Part shown: in pieces, positions 8,003 to 16,349 of the stretch
How the letters are laid out: each line of letters starts with the position of its first letter
Numbering within the stretch: position 1 is the stretch's first letter
Source of the DNA: Chitinophagales bacterium
GTDB taxonomy: Bacteria > Bacteroidota > Bacteroidia > Chitinophagales > UBA2359
DNA length: 64,000 nt
Direction of reading: 5' to 3'
Assembly (NCBI GenBank): GCA_041392475.1
Contig: JAWKLZ010000001.1
Location: 1,178,001 to 1,242,000, forward strand
Notes under the pieces: model-generated
Told to the model about the DNA's origin: nothing
The model's database searches: none
What the model saw: only the letters and a program-made list of their open reading frames with translations
Program-made: the position numbers and the translations under genes

Positions 8003-9451
8003 CTATTCTACTGGAACTACAAAGGGAATTTCCCAATCTCCATTCAGCACTTCCTCTTTCGGCCAATACACCCTCAAAGTCAAAGAAAAAGCTCCTCTTT
8101 GGGGAATTGGCAACCAATTGGATAAGTTTTCCTTTGAAGGACTTTCTGACTGAATGTACAAATCCAAAGACCCATCTTTGTTGTACTTCAAATCATCTCT
8201 ATCTCCTAAAGCAAAGCGATTCAGCTCATTTTCGACCAGAAACTCATCGGCATTGTAAGCGGTCAAAGACCAAAAAGCACGAGCAGGAGGTATTTGGTTG
8301 GCTTCAAAATGAATTTGATAGTTGTTTTGGGCATCTAAGGGTTTGTTATTGGCATCTAAGGTACAATTGGGGTAAACAGCATCTTCTGGAATACAAGCCC
8401 CCAATGCAATAAAGTCAATATAGGCTCTCCGCAAATAATCTGTTCCATAAGTACCAATGCCTTCACGTACAAACATCCATCCATTGGTCAGCAAACTTGT
8501 GTCGGGATTGGCACGTCTTTCCTCCATTTTTTTGTGGATAAAATTAGGCAGAGCATTCAACTTGGTTTTCAAAACAAAGTCATCAGGATTCAAATTGAAG
8601 GACTGACCTGCCACCAAACCAATTTTTGCCATTTTTTTCACGATTGCAGAATCCGCAGCCGCAGGAGGGTTTTGCACCATCAGTTCTGTCATTCGATTGA
8701 AATAGGTGTTTACATCCAATTCTCGAATCGTTTTGACAGGCACAATGTCTTTGTTTTCAGGTTTGACTATTCCGATTGGAGGAGTGTAATCTTTTTTGCC
8801 ATAAGCACTTAGCGGGACAAGCTTCATGCTATCTTGAATAGCCCTCACGACTGTTGCGCCGTCTTCTGGATTGTTGACTTGTATTCTGCCCAACATCCAA
8901 ACCATCTCCGTAGGTGCTTGTATCAAATCGAAACCTTCGGGTGTTTCTCCTTGCCAATTGGGGCCAGCAATCAAGATGGTCTGTGCCTCTGTACCTGTGG
9001 TACGAGTGCCAGGTGAAGCAAAAACATTGAAATAGGCATCCAACATTTGCAGCAAATAATAACGCTCTGTTGCAGGCATGGACAAAACTTGAGGTTCTGC
9101 CGCCAAATCCAGCCAAGCAATTGAGTAATAAGTATCTACATTCGGTTTGACCACAGCCGTCAATGTATGGTCGGGAAACTTTCTAAAATGCCCCAATTGA
9201 TTGACAGGAGCGAGAGGTCTAACAGGATGCGGTTTTTCTACGTTCGTTGTGACTCTTTTGGTCAAGTCCATCAAAACCAAAGGGTAGCCATAGATGTAGG
9301 CTTCTCCCACAATCTTCAACAGTTCATCAGAGGCTATATTTTCTTGCCCCGATGGGGTTTGAATAGTAACGGTATCACTTTGACAAGAGGTCAATCCTAA
9401 AAAAATAACAAAAAATAGGAATTTGCTGAATTTGAAGTTTTGGTGAATCAT
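8003..9451 (-). CDS. DUF1254/DUF1214 lipoprotein
   Basis: About 482 residues. The preferred start MIHQNFKFSK gives a signal ending LGLTSC with a lipidated Cys23. The open frame extends to 9547, but those 32 codons lie inside repeat family A, so they are rejected. The N-terminal domain (EAYIYGYPLVLMDLTKRVTTNV, LAPVNQLGHFRKFPD, VVKPNVDTYYSIAWLDLAAEP) is typical DUF1254. The C-terminal part (PARAFWSLTAYNADEFLVENELNRFALGDRDDLKYNKDGSLDLYIQ, GAFSLTLRVYWPKEEVLNGDWEIP) is typical DUF1214. Such exported proteins are widespread, with no settled biochemical role. Confidence 0.88.
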   Translation of the reverse strand: MIHQNFKFSKFLFFVIFLGLTSCQSDTVTIQTPSGQENIASDELLKIVGEAYIYGYPLVLMDLTKRVTTNVEKPHPVRPLAPVNQLGHFRKFPDHTLTAVVKPNVDTYYSIAWLDLAAEPQVLSMPATERYYLLQMLDAYFNVFASPGTRTTGTEAQTILIAGPNWQGETPEGFDLIQAPTEMVWMLGRIQVNNPEDGATVVRAIQDSMKLVPLSAYGKKDYTPPIGIVKPENKDIVPVKTIRELDVNTYFNRMTELMVQNPPAAADSAIVKKMAKIGLVAGQSFNLNPDDFVLKTKLNALPNFIHKKMEERRANPDTSLLTNGWMFVREGIGTYGTDYLRRAYIDFIALGACIPEDAVYPNCTLDANNKPLDAQNNYQIHFEANQIPPARAFWSLTAYNADEFLVENELNRFALGDRDDLKYNKDGSLDLYIQSESPSKENLSNWLPIPQRGAFSLTLRVYWPKEEVLNGDWEIPFVVPVE

Positions 9452-9471
9452 ATTTAATCTGTAAGATGTTT

Positions 9472-9605
9472 GGCTCATGGATACTTTTAGTGGAGCAGTC
9501 AAAGACTTTTGTAGTTTTCTTTTGAGAGCATACTGATTTTCAAACATTCCATATCTTTAAGGGTAAACTACAAAAGTCTCATTACACTAAAATCTTCGAT
9601 GAACC
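9472..9605 (-). repeat. palindromic repeat family A, copy 3 (intact, about 134 bp)
   Basis: The most complete copy. Perfect 13-bp inner arms are GACTTTTGTAGTT (9504-9516) and AACTACAAAAGTC (9566-9578). Outer arms are TTTTAGTGGA (9485-9494) and TACACTAAAA (9583-9592), with one mismatch. It is nearly identical to the copy split by the IS at 23.4/24.8 kb and so serves as the empty target site. Confidence 0.88.
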
Positions 9606-9686
9606 AGATGTTTTATGTTTTGTAATTTTGATTTTCAATTTTTCTCGAACTTTGAAGCCATTTTTTTGTAGATCACCAGTCACTAA

Positions 9687-10601
9687 TCAACCAATCACTT
9701 TCTTATAAAACGCCCCCACATATTCCACCCATTTCTCTGGACTCCCTATTTGGCAAAAATGCCCCAAACCCTCCATAACCGTCAATTTAGCATTCTTGCA
9801 AACATTCTTTTTGAGGTAAAACGCCATTTCGATCTTTGCAACGGCATCTTCATCCCCCCAACAAATATGCACAGGCAGTTTGGTCTGCGCCAAAGCGGGC
9901 AACCAACGGGTCTTTTCAAAGCGTTTTCGGTCGTTCAAGTACTTGATGGTCAGGTGGGTTTTCTGGCGACCTTCCTGCAAATTGTTCAATTCCCAAAGAA
10001 TGTCGATTTCTTCATTAGACAAATTTTGATTGCCGTGTGCGCTGCGAACTTGTTGGTTGAAAAGCTTGAAAGTCGTGAGGTTCTTCAACAAATGCCCATA
10101 ATTGGAGAGCAAGATTTTTTGGGTTATCCGCAAGTCTGCCAACTCCAAAACCATGCTTCCATTGGTGAAGGTCAAACTTTGCAGCCCTTCTGAAAACCAA
10201 GCGGGCATCAGCCCATTTTCATGTCTTGCCACAATCTCTGTCGCCACACTATCGCCCATATCGTGTGAAAGCATGTGTCCTCCTTTCACCCCAAAATGTT
10301 TCCACACTTCAAAAACCGTATCTGCTTGCTCAAAAAGGGAATAGGTGTAGTTTTCGGTGGGTTTGTCGCTCAGTCCATAACCCAACATATCAAACAAAAT
10401 GATGCGGTCAAATATCTGCAACATTCCCTCGACTACTCCATGAAAAGAATAAGACGATTCTGGAAAACCATGTATGAGTAGCAAGGTTTTTTGAGCCATT
10501 GCAGCAGGGTTTCCCAACTGTTTGACAAATAGTTGGTGGTGGAAAGGGCCGTAGGGGATGTATTCGCCCGAATTTTTCCAAGAGGTAAGTTGTGGTGACA
10601 T
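9687..10601 (-). CDS. alpha/beta hydrolase, epoxide hydrolase/haloalkane dehalogenase type
   Basis: About 304 residues from MSPQLTSWKNSGEYI; the frame is open to 10655, but the extra 18 residues are not family-like. LLLIHGFPESSYSF forms the oxyanion region. The nucleophile elbow reads LSHDMGDSVAT, so the nucleophile is Asp rather than Ser, as in epoxide hydrolases and haloalkane dehalogenases. ICWGDEDAVA supplies the acid and GLGHFCQIGSPE the general-base His. A cap region lies between the elbow and the acid. The protein appears cytoplasmic. Which C-O or C-halogen bond it cleaves cannot be told. Confidence 0.83.
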   Translation of the reverse strand: MSPQLTSWKNSGEYIPYGPFHHQLFVKQLGNPAAMAQKTLLLIHGFPESSYSFHGVVEGMLQIFDRIILFDMLGYGLSDKPTENYTYSLFEQADTVFEVWKHFGVKGGHMLSHDMGDSVATEIVARHENGLMPAWFSEGLQSLTFTNGSMVLELADLRITQKILLSNYGHLLKNLTTFKLFNQQVRSAHGNQNLSNEEIDILWELNNLQEGRQKTHLTIKYLNDRKRFEKTRWLPALAQTKLPVHICWGDEDAVAKIEMAFYLKKNVCKNAKLTVMEGLGHFCQIGSPEKWVEYVGAFYKKVIG

Positions 10602-11060
10602 GGTGTTTGTTTTGGAGGTGAAGATAAAGAAAGAAATTTGGAAACTTTTGGACATAGAAGAATGTTTTCAAATCAACTCTCATTACAAAACGAATAAACC
10701 AAGATAACAATATGGATTCAATTAGTTTGGGTGCATCCCAAATTGTCGTAAGGTGGTGTCGGTACGCTGTACCTTTTATTGACTCCTTCAATAATGTCCT
10801 ACAAACAGGGTCGGAACTACGCTCCTAAGAAATTGCGTATCAGGAGCATAGCTCCGACTCTGTTTGTAGAGTGTGGAAGATAAAATGTTTTGAGGTGCGT
10901 AGCATCGTCACCAGTTGTCAAATAATTTTTCAAAATATGACAATTTGGGATGCACCCTGATTTGATGGGAGCATTATCGCAGGATAGGGAAACCAAATTT
11001 GAATGCGATTTGTTTATTTGCTAATTGATTACAATCTTTTTTAGATAAAAAATACACGAT
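10602..11060. other. 459-base intergenic region between divergent genes
   Basis: Half of it is the 229-bp inverted-repeat element at 10729-10957. The flanks show no recognised gene or TAnnTTTG box. Confidence 0.55.
10729..10957. mobile_element. MITE-like element C: 19-bp perfect terminal repeats, highly palindromic
   Basis: GGGTGCATCCCAAATTGTC (10729-10747) is perfectly repeated inverted at 10939-10957. Inside, a second inverted pair is built around CTACAAACAGGGTCGGA and TCCGACTCTGTTTGTAG (10799-10869). Inside that, GCTCCT and AGGAGC flank a short loop. Almost the whole 229 bp can fold on itself. No reading frame is present, so mobilisation would need a transposase in trans. No convincing target duplication was seen. 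Confidence 0.75.
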
Positions 11061-11384
11061 ATGAGTATAGCAGTTAAACAGGCAAAGTTAGCCAAAAAGC
11101 TTTTTCAAATAGACGATGCAATACTATTGGATGAAATCACCCTATTGATTGAACAAGCCATTGCAGGTTACAAACGAAAGCCCAAACAGAAATATTTGAA
11201 AAAAGGAGAAATAGACCTCCAAGATGTTTCATTACAATACACGCCCTATCATATTTCACTGGAAGATTTAGTAAAAGAACAAAAATACGATTCTAAAAAA
11301 TTCGGACAAGCGGTTGATAAAATAGAATATCATCTTTTTCAAGATGAAACCTTGGAAGATATGTTAAATACTCTAAGTGCATGA
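11061..11384 (+). CDS. putative antitoxin of the PIN toxin-antitoxin pair
   Basis: A 107-residue charged, soluble protein whose stop overlaps the PIN-domain gene by 4 bases (ATGA). That coupling is typical of toxin-antitoxin operons. The N-terminal half (LAKKLFQIDDAILLDEITLLIEQAIAGYKRKPKQKYLKKG) is helical and basic, and the C-terminal half (SLEDLVKEQKYDSKKFGQAVDKIEYHLFQDETLEDMLNTLSA) is acidic and could wrap a toxin. No AbrB or RHH motif is obvious, so the call rests mainly on position. Confidence 0.65.
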   Translation: MSIAVKQAKLAKKLFQIDDAILLDEITLLIEQAIAGYKRKPKQKYLKKGEIDLQDVSLQYTPYHISLEDLVKEQKYDSKKFGQAVDKIEYHLFQDETLEDMLNTLSA

Positions 11385-11830
11385 ACTATTTGTTAGACAC
11401 CAATATTTTTCTTACCATGGTTAGGAAGCCGCAATTTGCCAAGAACTTTAATCGGATGTATGCACGCCCTGACAACATCCTTTTCACCTCCGTAGTGGTA
11501 GAAGGAGAGTTAAAATCTTTTGTGCGCCAGAGAAAGTGGGGAGACCAAAAAATACGCAATTTGAATTATTTGTTGGAAGGAATGGCTATTTATCCCATTA
11601 AAACAGAAAGAGTTATCGAGCAATATGCAGAAATAGATACCTTCAGTCAAGGAAAACACGAAAGCAGACACTTGATGACAAGTGCAAGAAATATGGGCAA
11701 AAACGATTTGTGGATTGCTTCAACTGCTTCTGTATTGAATGCTACATTGGTAACCATTGACAAAGATTTCAATCATCTACAGGGAGTCTATCTTGATTTG
11801 ATGCTGATAGACATTAATGATTTCGCCTAA
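11381..11830 (+). CDS. PIN-domain (VapC-like) endoribonuclease toxin
   Basis: A 149-residue PIN domain. The acidic cluster is in place: Asp6 in YLLDTNIFL, Glu in VVVEGELKSF, Asp in KNDLWIASTA and Asp in TIDKDFNHL. PIN toxins of the VapC type cleave RNA with Mg2+ and are held inactive by the co-transcribed antitoxin. Translation is coupled to the upstream gene by a 4-base overlap. The segment after ASVLNATLVTID matches the usual C-terminal strand. The RNA target cannot be inferred. Confidence 0.86.
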   Translation: MNYLLDTNIFLTMVRKPQFAKNFNRMYARPDNILFTSVVVEGELKSFVRQRKWGDQKIRNLNYLLEGMAIYPIKTERVIEQYAEIDTFSQGKHESRHLMTSARNMGKNDLWIASTASVLNATLVTIDKDFNHLQGVYLDLMLIDINDFA

Positions 11831-11840
11831 TTTTATTTAA

Positions 11841-12434
11841 ATGCAACTCATAGACAACACCAACAGTCCAAAAATGAAACCCCAAAAAATAACCCTTTTA
11901 GACCTCGGCGGAGTCGTATTCCAATCGACAGGAACTTCAAATGAAAAAATCAATTGGGAAATAATCCACCAATTGAACCACAAGTATGGACGAGATTTGT
12001 ATGTTGGAGTGAGTAAGTTTCCAGATTTCATGGGTGAATACAATGAATTGACTCAGCAATCCCTCTTAGGAGAAGAGTTCTTTCAATTGCTATTTAACAC
12101 CTTGAAGATAAACACAGAACTGATTGAATTCATCCGAAAAGACAGCGAGATAGTCATTGTGAGTGACCATTACCGAGAGGCTATTGAATACATTTCCAAA
12201 AGATACGCTTTCGATACTTGGGCAATCCACCAAATTTATTCCTTTGATTACAAGATAGTTAAATCCAATCCCCTATTCTTCAAAAAATTATTGGAGCAAA
12301 TCAACGAGTATGAAAAAGAGTCGATGGTGTTTATTGATGATAGTCCACACAAAATAGAGAGTGCTGCAAAAAATGGGATTAGAGGGATTTTGTTTGAGAG
12401 CAATGAGCAGGTGAAAAGGGAATATGGGGGATGA
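11841..12434 (+). CDS. HAD-superfamily hydrolase
   Basis: A 197-residue HAD-fold protein. Motif I reads LLDLGGVVF, with the nucleophilic Asp kept and the second Asp replaced by Gly, as in many DLGGV-type HADs. Motif II is around IVIVSDHYRE, the motif III Lys is in FDYKIVKSNPLFFKKLL, and motif IV is MVFIDDSPHKIESAAKNGIRGILF. A helical cap sits after motif I. The frame begins at 11841, only 10 bases after the PIN stop. An internal ATG at 11874 (MKPQKITLLDLGG) would also give a complete domain. Substrate unknown. Confidence 0.8.
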   Translation: MQLIDNTNSPKMKPQKITLLDLGGVVFQSTGTSNEKINWEIIHQLNHKYGRDLYVGVSKFPDFMGEYNELTQQSLLGEEFFQLLFNTLKINTELIEFIRKDSEIVIVSDHYREAIEYISKRYAFDTWAIHQIYSFDYKIVKSNPLFFKKLLEQINEYEKESMVFIDDSPHKIESAAKNGIRGILFESNEQVKREYGG

Positions 12435-12546
12435 TGAAATAGGGCGAGAAAATAATGAAAAAGGAAAAGTTCTTGGTTATGGAATGAATATAGTTATTGG
12501 CACTATGGAGAAAGAAGCCTATAATCTATTTTCTAAGTTTGAATAA
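12424..12546 (+). CDS. possible 40-residue ORF (hypothetical)
   Basis: A short frame starting MGDDEIGRENNEKGK and ending KEAYNLFSKFE overlaps the end of the HAD gene by 11 bases. It has no recognised motif and no independent start signal. It could be a small translationally coupled gene or the eroded tail of a lost one. Confidence 0.2.
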   Translation: MGDDEIGRENNEKGKVLGYGMNIVIGTMEKEAYNLFSKFE

Positions 12547-12905
12547 GATTTTATCCTATGGAACTGTTTTCATGAAAAACGAGTTGAATAATTGACTTCT
12601 ATAAAAACATCAACTCAATATTTTGAAGTATTTAGTGTCTGAACGGAATCTTGCAAGGAGTTCACAGTCAAACTATTGGATGCAAAAAATCATTTGAACT
12701 TTTTTGGATTTTCAAGAATACCAATACCTTCAATAAATTCCTAATGAATTAGGAACAAGTTATTACAAGAATATAGAATCTTCGTGAAATATAGGCAAAA
12801 AGTTCGCTTGTTTAAACAATTAGTTATGTTTTGATAGTCAAATGATTGAGAGTTTCCGTTCAGGCACTATTTACAATTAGGAATTTTTATTAAAAAAATA
12901 ATTTA
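12435..12905. other. 471-base intergenic region with an inverted-repeat element
   Basis: The tail of the small frame above lies at its start, and an inverted-repeat bounded segment covers 12633-12869. The rest shows no recognisable feature. Base composition is noticeably AT-rich, as in the following gene. Confidence 0.5.
12633..12869. mobile_element. MITE-like element D with 16-bp near-perfect terminal repeats
   Basis: TAGTGTCTGAACGGAA (12633-12648) and TTCCGTTCAGGCACTA (12854-12869) are inverted repeats with one mismatch, 237 bp end to end. No frame is encoded inside. A small TTCCTAATGAATTAGGAA palindrome sits near its middle. It lies just upstream of the HEPN-like gene and may carry its promoter. 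Confidence 0.6.
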
Positions 12906-13589
12906 ATGCAATACCACCTATCTTGTCCTATATGCTTGAAAGAAGATTTTCAACAATTTATAGTTGACCTGCCTCCAAATAATGATGGTGTTTACGAGGT
13001 TACTTGTCCTAAAGGACATATCTTTAAAACTGATATCTTGTCACATCATTTCCAAACTCTATTTGAAAATGCAATTCACTCACTATCAAATAAATATTTT
13101 ATTGAGTCCTTTGTTTCATTTGCTGCATGTTATGAAAGATTTATTGAGTATTTTCTTAATATAGTACTAATTTCAAGAGGTGTGAAAATATCTTCTTTTG
13201 AAGAAGCATGGAAAAATATTGCCAAACAATCTGAGAGGCAGTTAGGGGCTTTCATATTCATCTATTTGCAGGAATTTGGAGTTAAACCGCAATTACTTAG
13301 CAATAGTAATATTCAGTTAAGAAATAATGTGATTCATAAAGGATATTTACCTACCAAGAAAGATTGTATGAAATTTGGCGAAGGTGTTCTAGGGTTTATT
13401 AGACCTGTCGTTGAATTACTAAAAACTGAATCAGATTTTGATTTAGAACTAACAAAATCTGTTAATTATACTGGTATTTTTGATGATAGAGAAATTCATC
13501 AACATTATATGCCTTATCAATTATTTGCAATCAATAGACCAATTAATGAAACTGACAAAAAGACAATTAGTGATTTTTTGAATAGCTAA
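12906..13589 (+). CDS. zinc-ribbon protein with HEPN-like C-terminal domain
   Basis: A 227-residue protein that I do not recognise as a named family. The N-terminus has CPIC (Cys7, Cys10) and CPKGH (Cys34, His38), a probable zinc ribbon. The rest is helical, and LRNNVIHKGYLPTKKD contains Arg139-x4-His144, the catalytic signature of HEPN ribonuclease-type domains. A helix with ACYERFIEYFLNIVLISRG precedes it, as in HEPN folds. HEPN proteins often act in toxin-antitoxin or antiviral systems, so a defence role is possible but not shown. The gene is AT-richer than its neighbours and sits between small mobile elements, which hints at transfer. Confidence 0.6.
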   Translation: MQYHLSCPICLKEDFQQFIVDLPPNNDGVYEVTCPKGHIFKTDILSHHFQTLFENAIHSLSNKYFIESFVSFAACYERFIEYFLNIVLISRGVKISSFEEAWKNIAKQSERQLGAFIFIYLQEFGVKPQLLSNSNIQLRNNVIHKGYLPTKKDCMKFGEGVLGFIRPVVELLKTESDFDLELTKSVNYTGIFDDREIHQHYMPYQLFAINRPINETDKKTISDFLNS

Positions 13590-13638
13590 TAAATATTTAG
13601 AAAAATTAGGATTGAAACATATGCCATAATGATATTTT

Positions 13639-14676
13639 TCATTCCACCACAAACCCATCCCCATCCTCCGCAAAAATCACCTCACCCTCAAACTCCTTCA
13701 ACTCCCTTCGATACAAATTCTCCACCACCTTCAAATCAGGCGCAGGCACAAAATGGTGCAAAACCAAGCGTTTCACCTTCGCCTTTGCAGCAATCTCCGC
13801 AACATCCGCAGGGCTTGTGTGGTAGTCTTGAATATCGTGGATGATTTTGGAATTTCTACTTTGACCATTCGCTTCAAGGTTCGCCTCCATTTGCTGCAAT
13901 AACGACACCAACAAAACCTCGTGTAGCAACAAATCCGCATTCTTTGCCATCTCCAACACCATGTCATTTTTCTTCGTATCTCCACTGATGACCACCTTTT
14001 TGCCCTTGTATTCAATCGCATAACCCACAGCAGGTTCTATCGGTTCGTGGTTCACATCAAAAGCCGTAATCGTGATGCCATCCTGTTGATAGACCACCTC
14101 TTTGCCGCCTTGCACATTCTTGAACTCATGCGGAATCCCTCTCGCCTTGCTAATATCCATCAGTTCTGCCCCGTGATGCGCTACTCGGTGTTGGTTCTCG
14201 ATGTGTAGGAGTTGGTCAATGGCATGAGTGAGTGTGTCCAAACCATCGGGACCATACAAATGCAAATCATTCGTTCTACCCAAAACCCAAGAACGGCTAA
14301 TGAGATAGGGTAAATCCATGAAATGGTCGGAATGATAGTGCGTAATAAAAACACCGTCTATCTTGTTCAAAGGCAAGCCCATATTCTCCGCTTTTTGGAC
14401 GACTCCAACGCCCACATCAAACATAAAAAAATGACCGTTTACCAATACTGCGGTACCTATTTGCGCTCTATTGCCAGGCATGGGTGAGGAAGTACCGACT
14501 GTATAAATGGTGATGCTTTCGGTGTCTTTCAACAAATCATCACCTTGATTGAGGCGTTTCATTTGTTGGTTGAGCATCATTGGTACGAGCTTTTGAGGGA
14601 AAAAGGTGATGGTAATCCAGCCGATTGCAGTGAGTAGAATAAACAGAGAAAAAATGATAGTGAGGAGTTTTTTCAT
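13639..14676 (-). CDS. membrane-anchored MBL-fold metallo-hydrolase
   Basis: A 345-residue metallo-beta-lactamase-fold enzyme. An N-terminal hydrophobic segment (about 4-26) would export or anchor it. The zinc-binding motif is ITHYHSDHF (His113, His115, Asp117, His118). Later ligands are seen in DVNHEPIEPAVGY and VVISGDTKKND, and a final His in RLVLHHFVP. VGTSSPMPGNRAQIGTAVLV resembles the RNase Z/arylsulfatase-like branch, but the exported location argues against a tRNA-processing role. Substrate unknown. It is monocistronic, with the stop close to the convergent HEPN-like gene. Confidence 0.82.
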   Translation of the reverse strand: MKKLLTIIFSLFILLTAIGWITITFFPQKLVPMMLNQQMKRLNQGDDLLKDTESITIYTVGTSSPMPGNRAQIGTAVLVNGHFFMFDVGVGVVQKAENMGLPLNKIDGVFITHYHSDHFMDLPYLISRSWVLGRTNDLHLYGPDGLDTLTHAIDQLLHIENQHRVAHHGAELMDISKARGIPHEFKNVQGGKEVVYQQDGITITAFDVNHEPIEPAVGYAIEYKGKKVVISGDTKKNDMVLEMAKNADLLLHEVLLVSLLQQMEANLEANGQSRNSKIIHDIQDYHTSPADVAEIAAKAKVKRLVLHHFVPAPDLKVVENLYRRELKEFEGEVIFAEDGDGFVVE

Positions 14677-14734
14677 TGTTATTTTTTGTCAAATATGTTC
14701 AAAATTCAATTGTACTTTTTCCTTCTACTAATTC

Positions 14735-14845
14735 TACAAAAAGCCTCAAATCAAAACCACAAAATCCAAAAACCACGGTTCGGCAGTAGGTTTCACTTGT
14801 ACGACCATTTTGGTTTGGATTTGTTGAACTTTTCTTTGAATCGTC
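14735..14845 (-). pseudogene. remnant of a sulfatase 3' end
   Basis: One minus-strand frame reads VQQIQTKMVVQVKPTAEPWFLDFVVLI before a stop. It resembles the C-terminus of the sulfatase at 16.35 kb (LQQIQTKLMAQLKTAAKPWFIGFVALML). At DNA level TTGGTTTGGATTTGTTGAA is identical in both. Stops lie just upstream in the frame, so only a fragment remains. Confidence 0.6.
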
Positions 14846-14940
14846 TGTTATTAGCAACTCTATATAGTGCTTTACAATAGGACAATATAAGCAAATGTTC
14901 TGTCGAAATAGTAAATAATCACGCCTAAAACCCAATCGCT

Positions 14941-16134
14941 ATGATGAACCTTATCATGAGAAGTATTGCTATCAATATAGTAGTTTTCACATTCGTTTCC
15001 TCCCAACTGTTTGCACAACCAATAAAGTCAAAGCATGTAGAAGGTTATTTGCAGTATGACCTTGAATACGCATTGTTTTTATTGAACAATGAAGTGGCTC
15101 AATATCCCGAATCTGCAAAAACATTGTTGAAGGTAGCAAAATTCAAGCAAATGACGGGCTTTGAAAGTGAAGCTTCCGAACATTTATTGCAGGCAAGTAG
15201 AATAAACCCTTATGCGGCTGATTTGTATGGCTTCAATGGATTGCAGAATAGACTCAATGTATTGTATAGCACTCCAAGTAAATATATGCAAACTTTGAGC
15301 ATTGTCCAGCGAATGAACTATTATTACAGTTCCTCTCATTACCTCGAAATTAAGGAGGAGGAAAACAACATGGTGTATGGTCTTTTGAGCAATGCGATCA
15401 AGGACATAGAGGAAAAAAGACTCGATGCCGCTGTTGTTAAGTTGGATTCGATATTGCTTATCGAGCCATATTCTCCTATCGCCTTGGATTTGAAGGGAGT
15501 AATACTCACAATGCAACAAAGGTATGACGAAGCCATCAGTTTGTTGAGCAACTTGGTAGCCGATGAACCCGATTTTGCCATTGCTTGGTACAACCTCAGC
15601 ATTGCGTTCAAAGGGAGGGAAGAATACATCAAAGCAAAAGAATGTCTTGATATGGCGATTGCGCTGCGTAGTGATTTGACGAAAGCCTACTTTGAACGTG
15701 CCTTCATTTCCAAAATATTGGATGACAAAGAAGCAGCCTTGAAGGATTATGACAAGGTGATAGCGATGCAAGGAGATAAGTATATGGAGGCTTACCTAAA
15801 TCGTGGACTGACCCTCAAATTGCTTGGTGATTATGATGGAGCATTGGAAGATTTGAACAAGGTGGTAAACAATTCACCTGACAAAGCCGAAGTCTATAAG
15901 AATAGAGGCAATATCTACCTGCTTTTTGGCAAATACGAGAGGGCTGTAGAAGATTTTACAAAGGCAATTCGATTGGATGAGAACCTTGCCGAAGCTTATT
16001 ACAACCGTTCGATTGCCTACTTTATCATCCATGAAGACAATAAGGCTTGTGAGGATTTAGAAAAAAGTGATGAAATGGGTTTTGAGCTTGCAGCTGATAA
16101 AATCCAGTTTTTCTGCAACAATGCACTCCATTGA
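14941..16134 (+). CDS. exported tetratricopeptide-repeat protein
   Basis: A 397-residue protein with a signal peptide ending SSQLFAQ and an array of TPR motifs. The C-terminal units are clearest: AIAWYNLSIAFKGREEYIKAKECLDMAIALR, AYFERAFISKILDDKEAALKDYDKVIAM, AYLNRGLTLKLLGDYDGALEDLNKVVN, VYKNRGNIYLLFGKYERAVEDFTKAIRL and AYYNRSIAYFIIHEDNKACEDLEKS. TPR arrays scaffold protein-protein contacts, and the signal peptide puts this one in the periplasm. No enzymatic domain is fused. It is a single gene transcribed toward the sulfatase. Confidence 0.85.
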   Translation: MMNLIMRSIAINIVVFTFVSSQLFAQPIKSKHVEGYLQYDLEYALFLLNNEVAQYPESAKTLLKVAKFKQMTGFESEASEHLLQASRINPYAADLYGFNGLQNRLNVLYSTPSKYMQTLSIVQRMNYYYSSSHYLEIKEEENNMVYGLLSNAIKDIEEKRLDAAVVKLDSILLIEPYSPIALDLKGVILTMQQRYDEAISLLSNLVADEPDFAIAWYNLSIAFKGREEYIKAKECLDMAIALRSDLTKAYFERAFISKILDDKEAALKDYDKVIAMQGDKYMEAYLNRGLTLKLLGDYDGALEDLNKVVNNSPDKAEVYKNRGNIYLLFGKYERAVEDFTKAIRLDENLAEAYYNRSIAYFIIHEDNKACEDLEKSDEMGFELAADKIQFFCNNALH

Positions 16135-16170
16135 AAATCTTTGACTACCGTTCTAATCAATCATTTGTTA

Positions 16171-16221
16171 GTATCGAGCATAGCCTTTCGTTTTTTTCAT
16201 TGGGGCAGTCTATGCTCAATA
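16171..16221. terminator. hairpin between convergent TPR and sulfatase genes
   Basis: GTATCGAGCATAG (16171-16183) pairs with CTATGCTCAATAC (16209-16221) with one mismatch. A T7 run lies inside the loop rather than after the stem, so termination is plausible but not certain. Confidence 0.4.
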
Positions 16222-16349
16222 CTATATGCCTGTCGTTTACAGAAAGGAATCATGCTTTGACTTCTCGTCTTTAATTTCGATGATTTCAAAAATAAGGGTT
16301 TACTTGCGTGAGTTTGTAAGGCGTATGGTAAATTATACCGTACCAGTCA

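Noticed and set aside
9452..9547. Upstream extension of the DUF1254 protein by 32 residues
   Set aside because: The added codons fall inside repeat family A, and the internal start gives a perfect lipoprotein signal.
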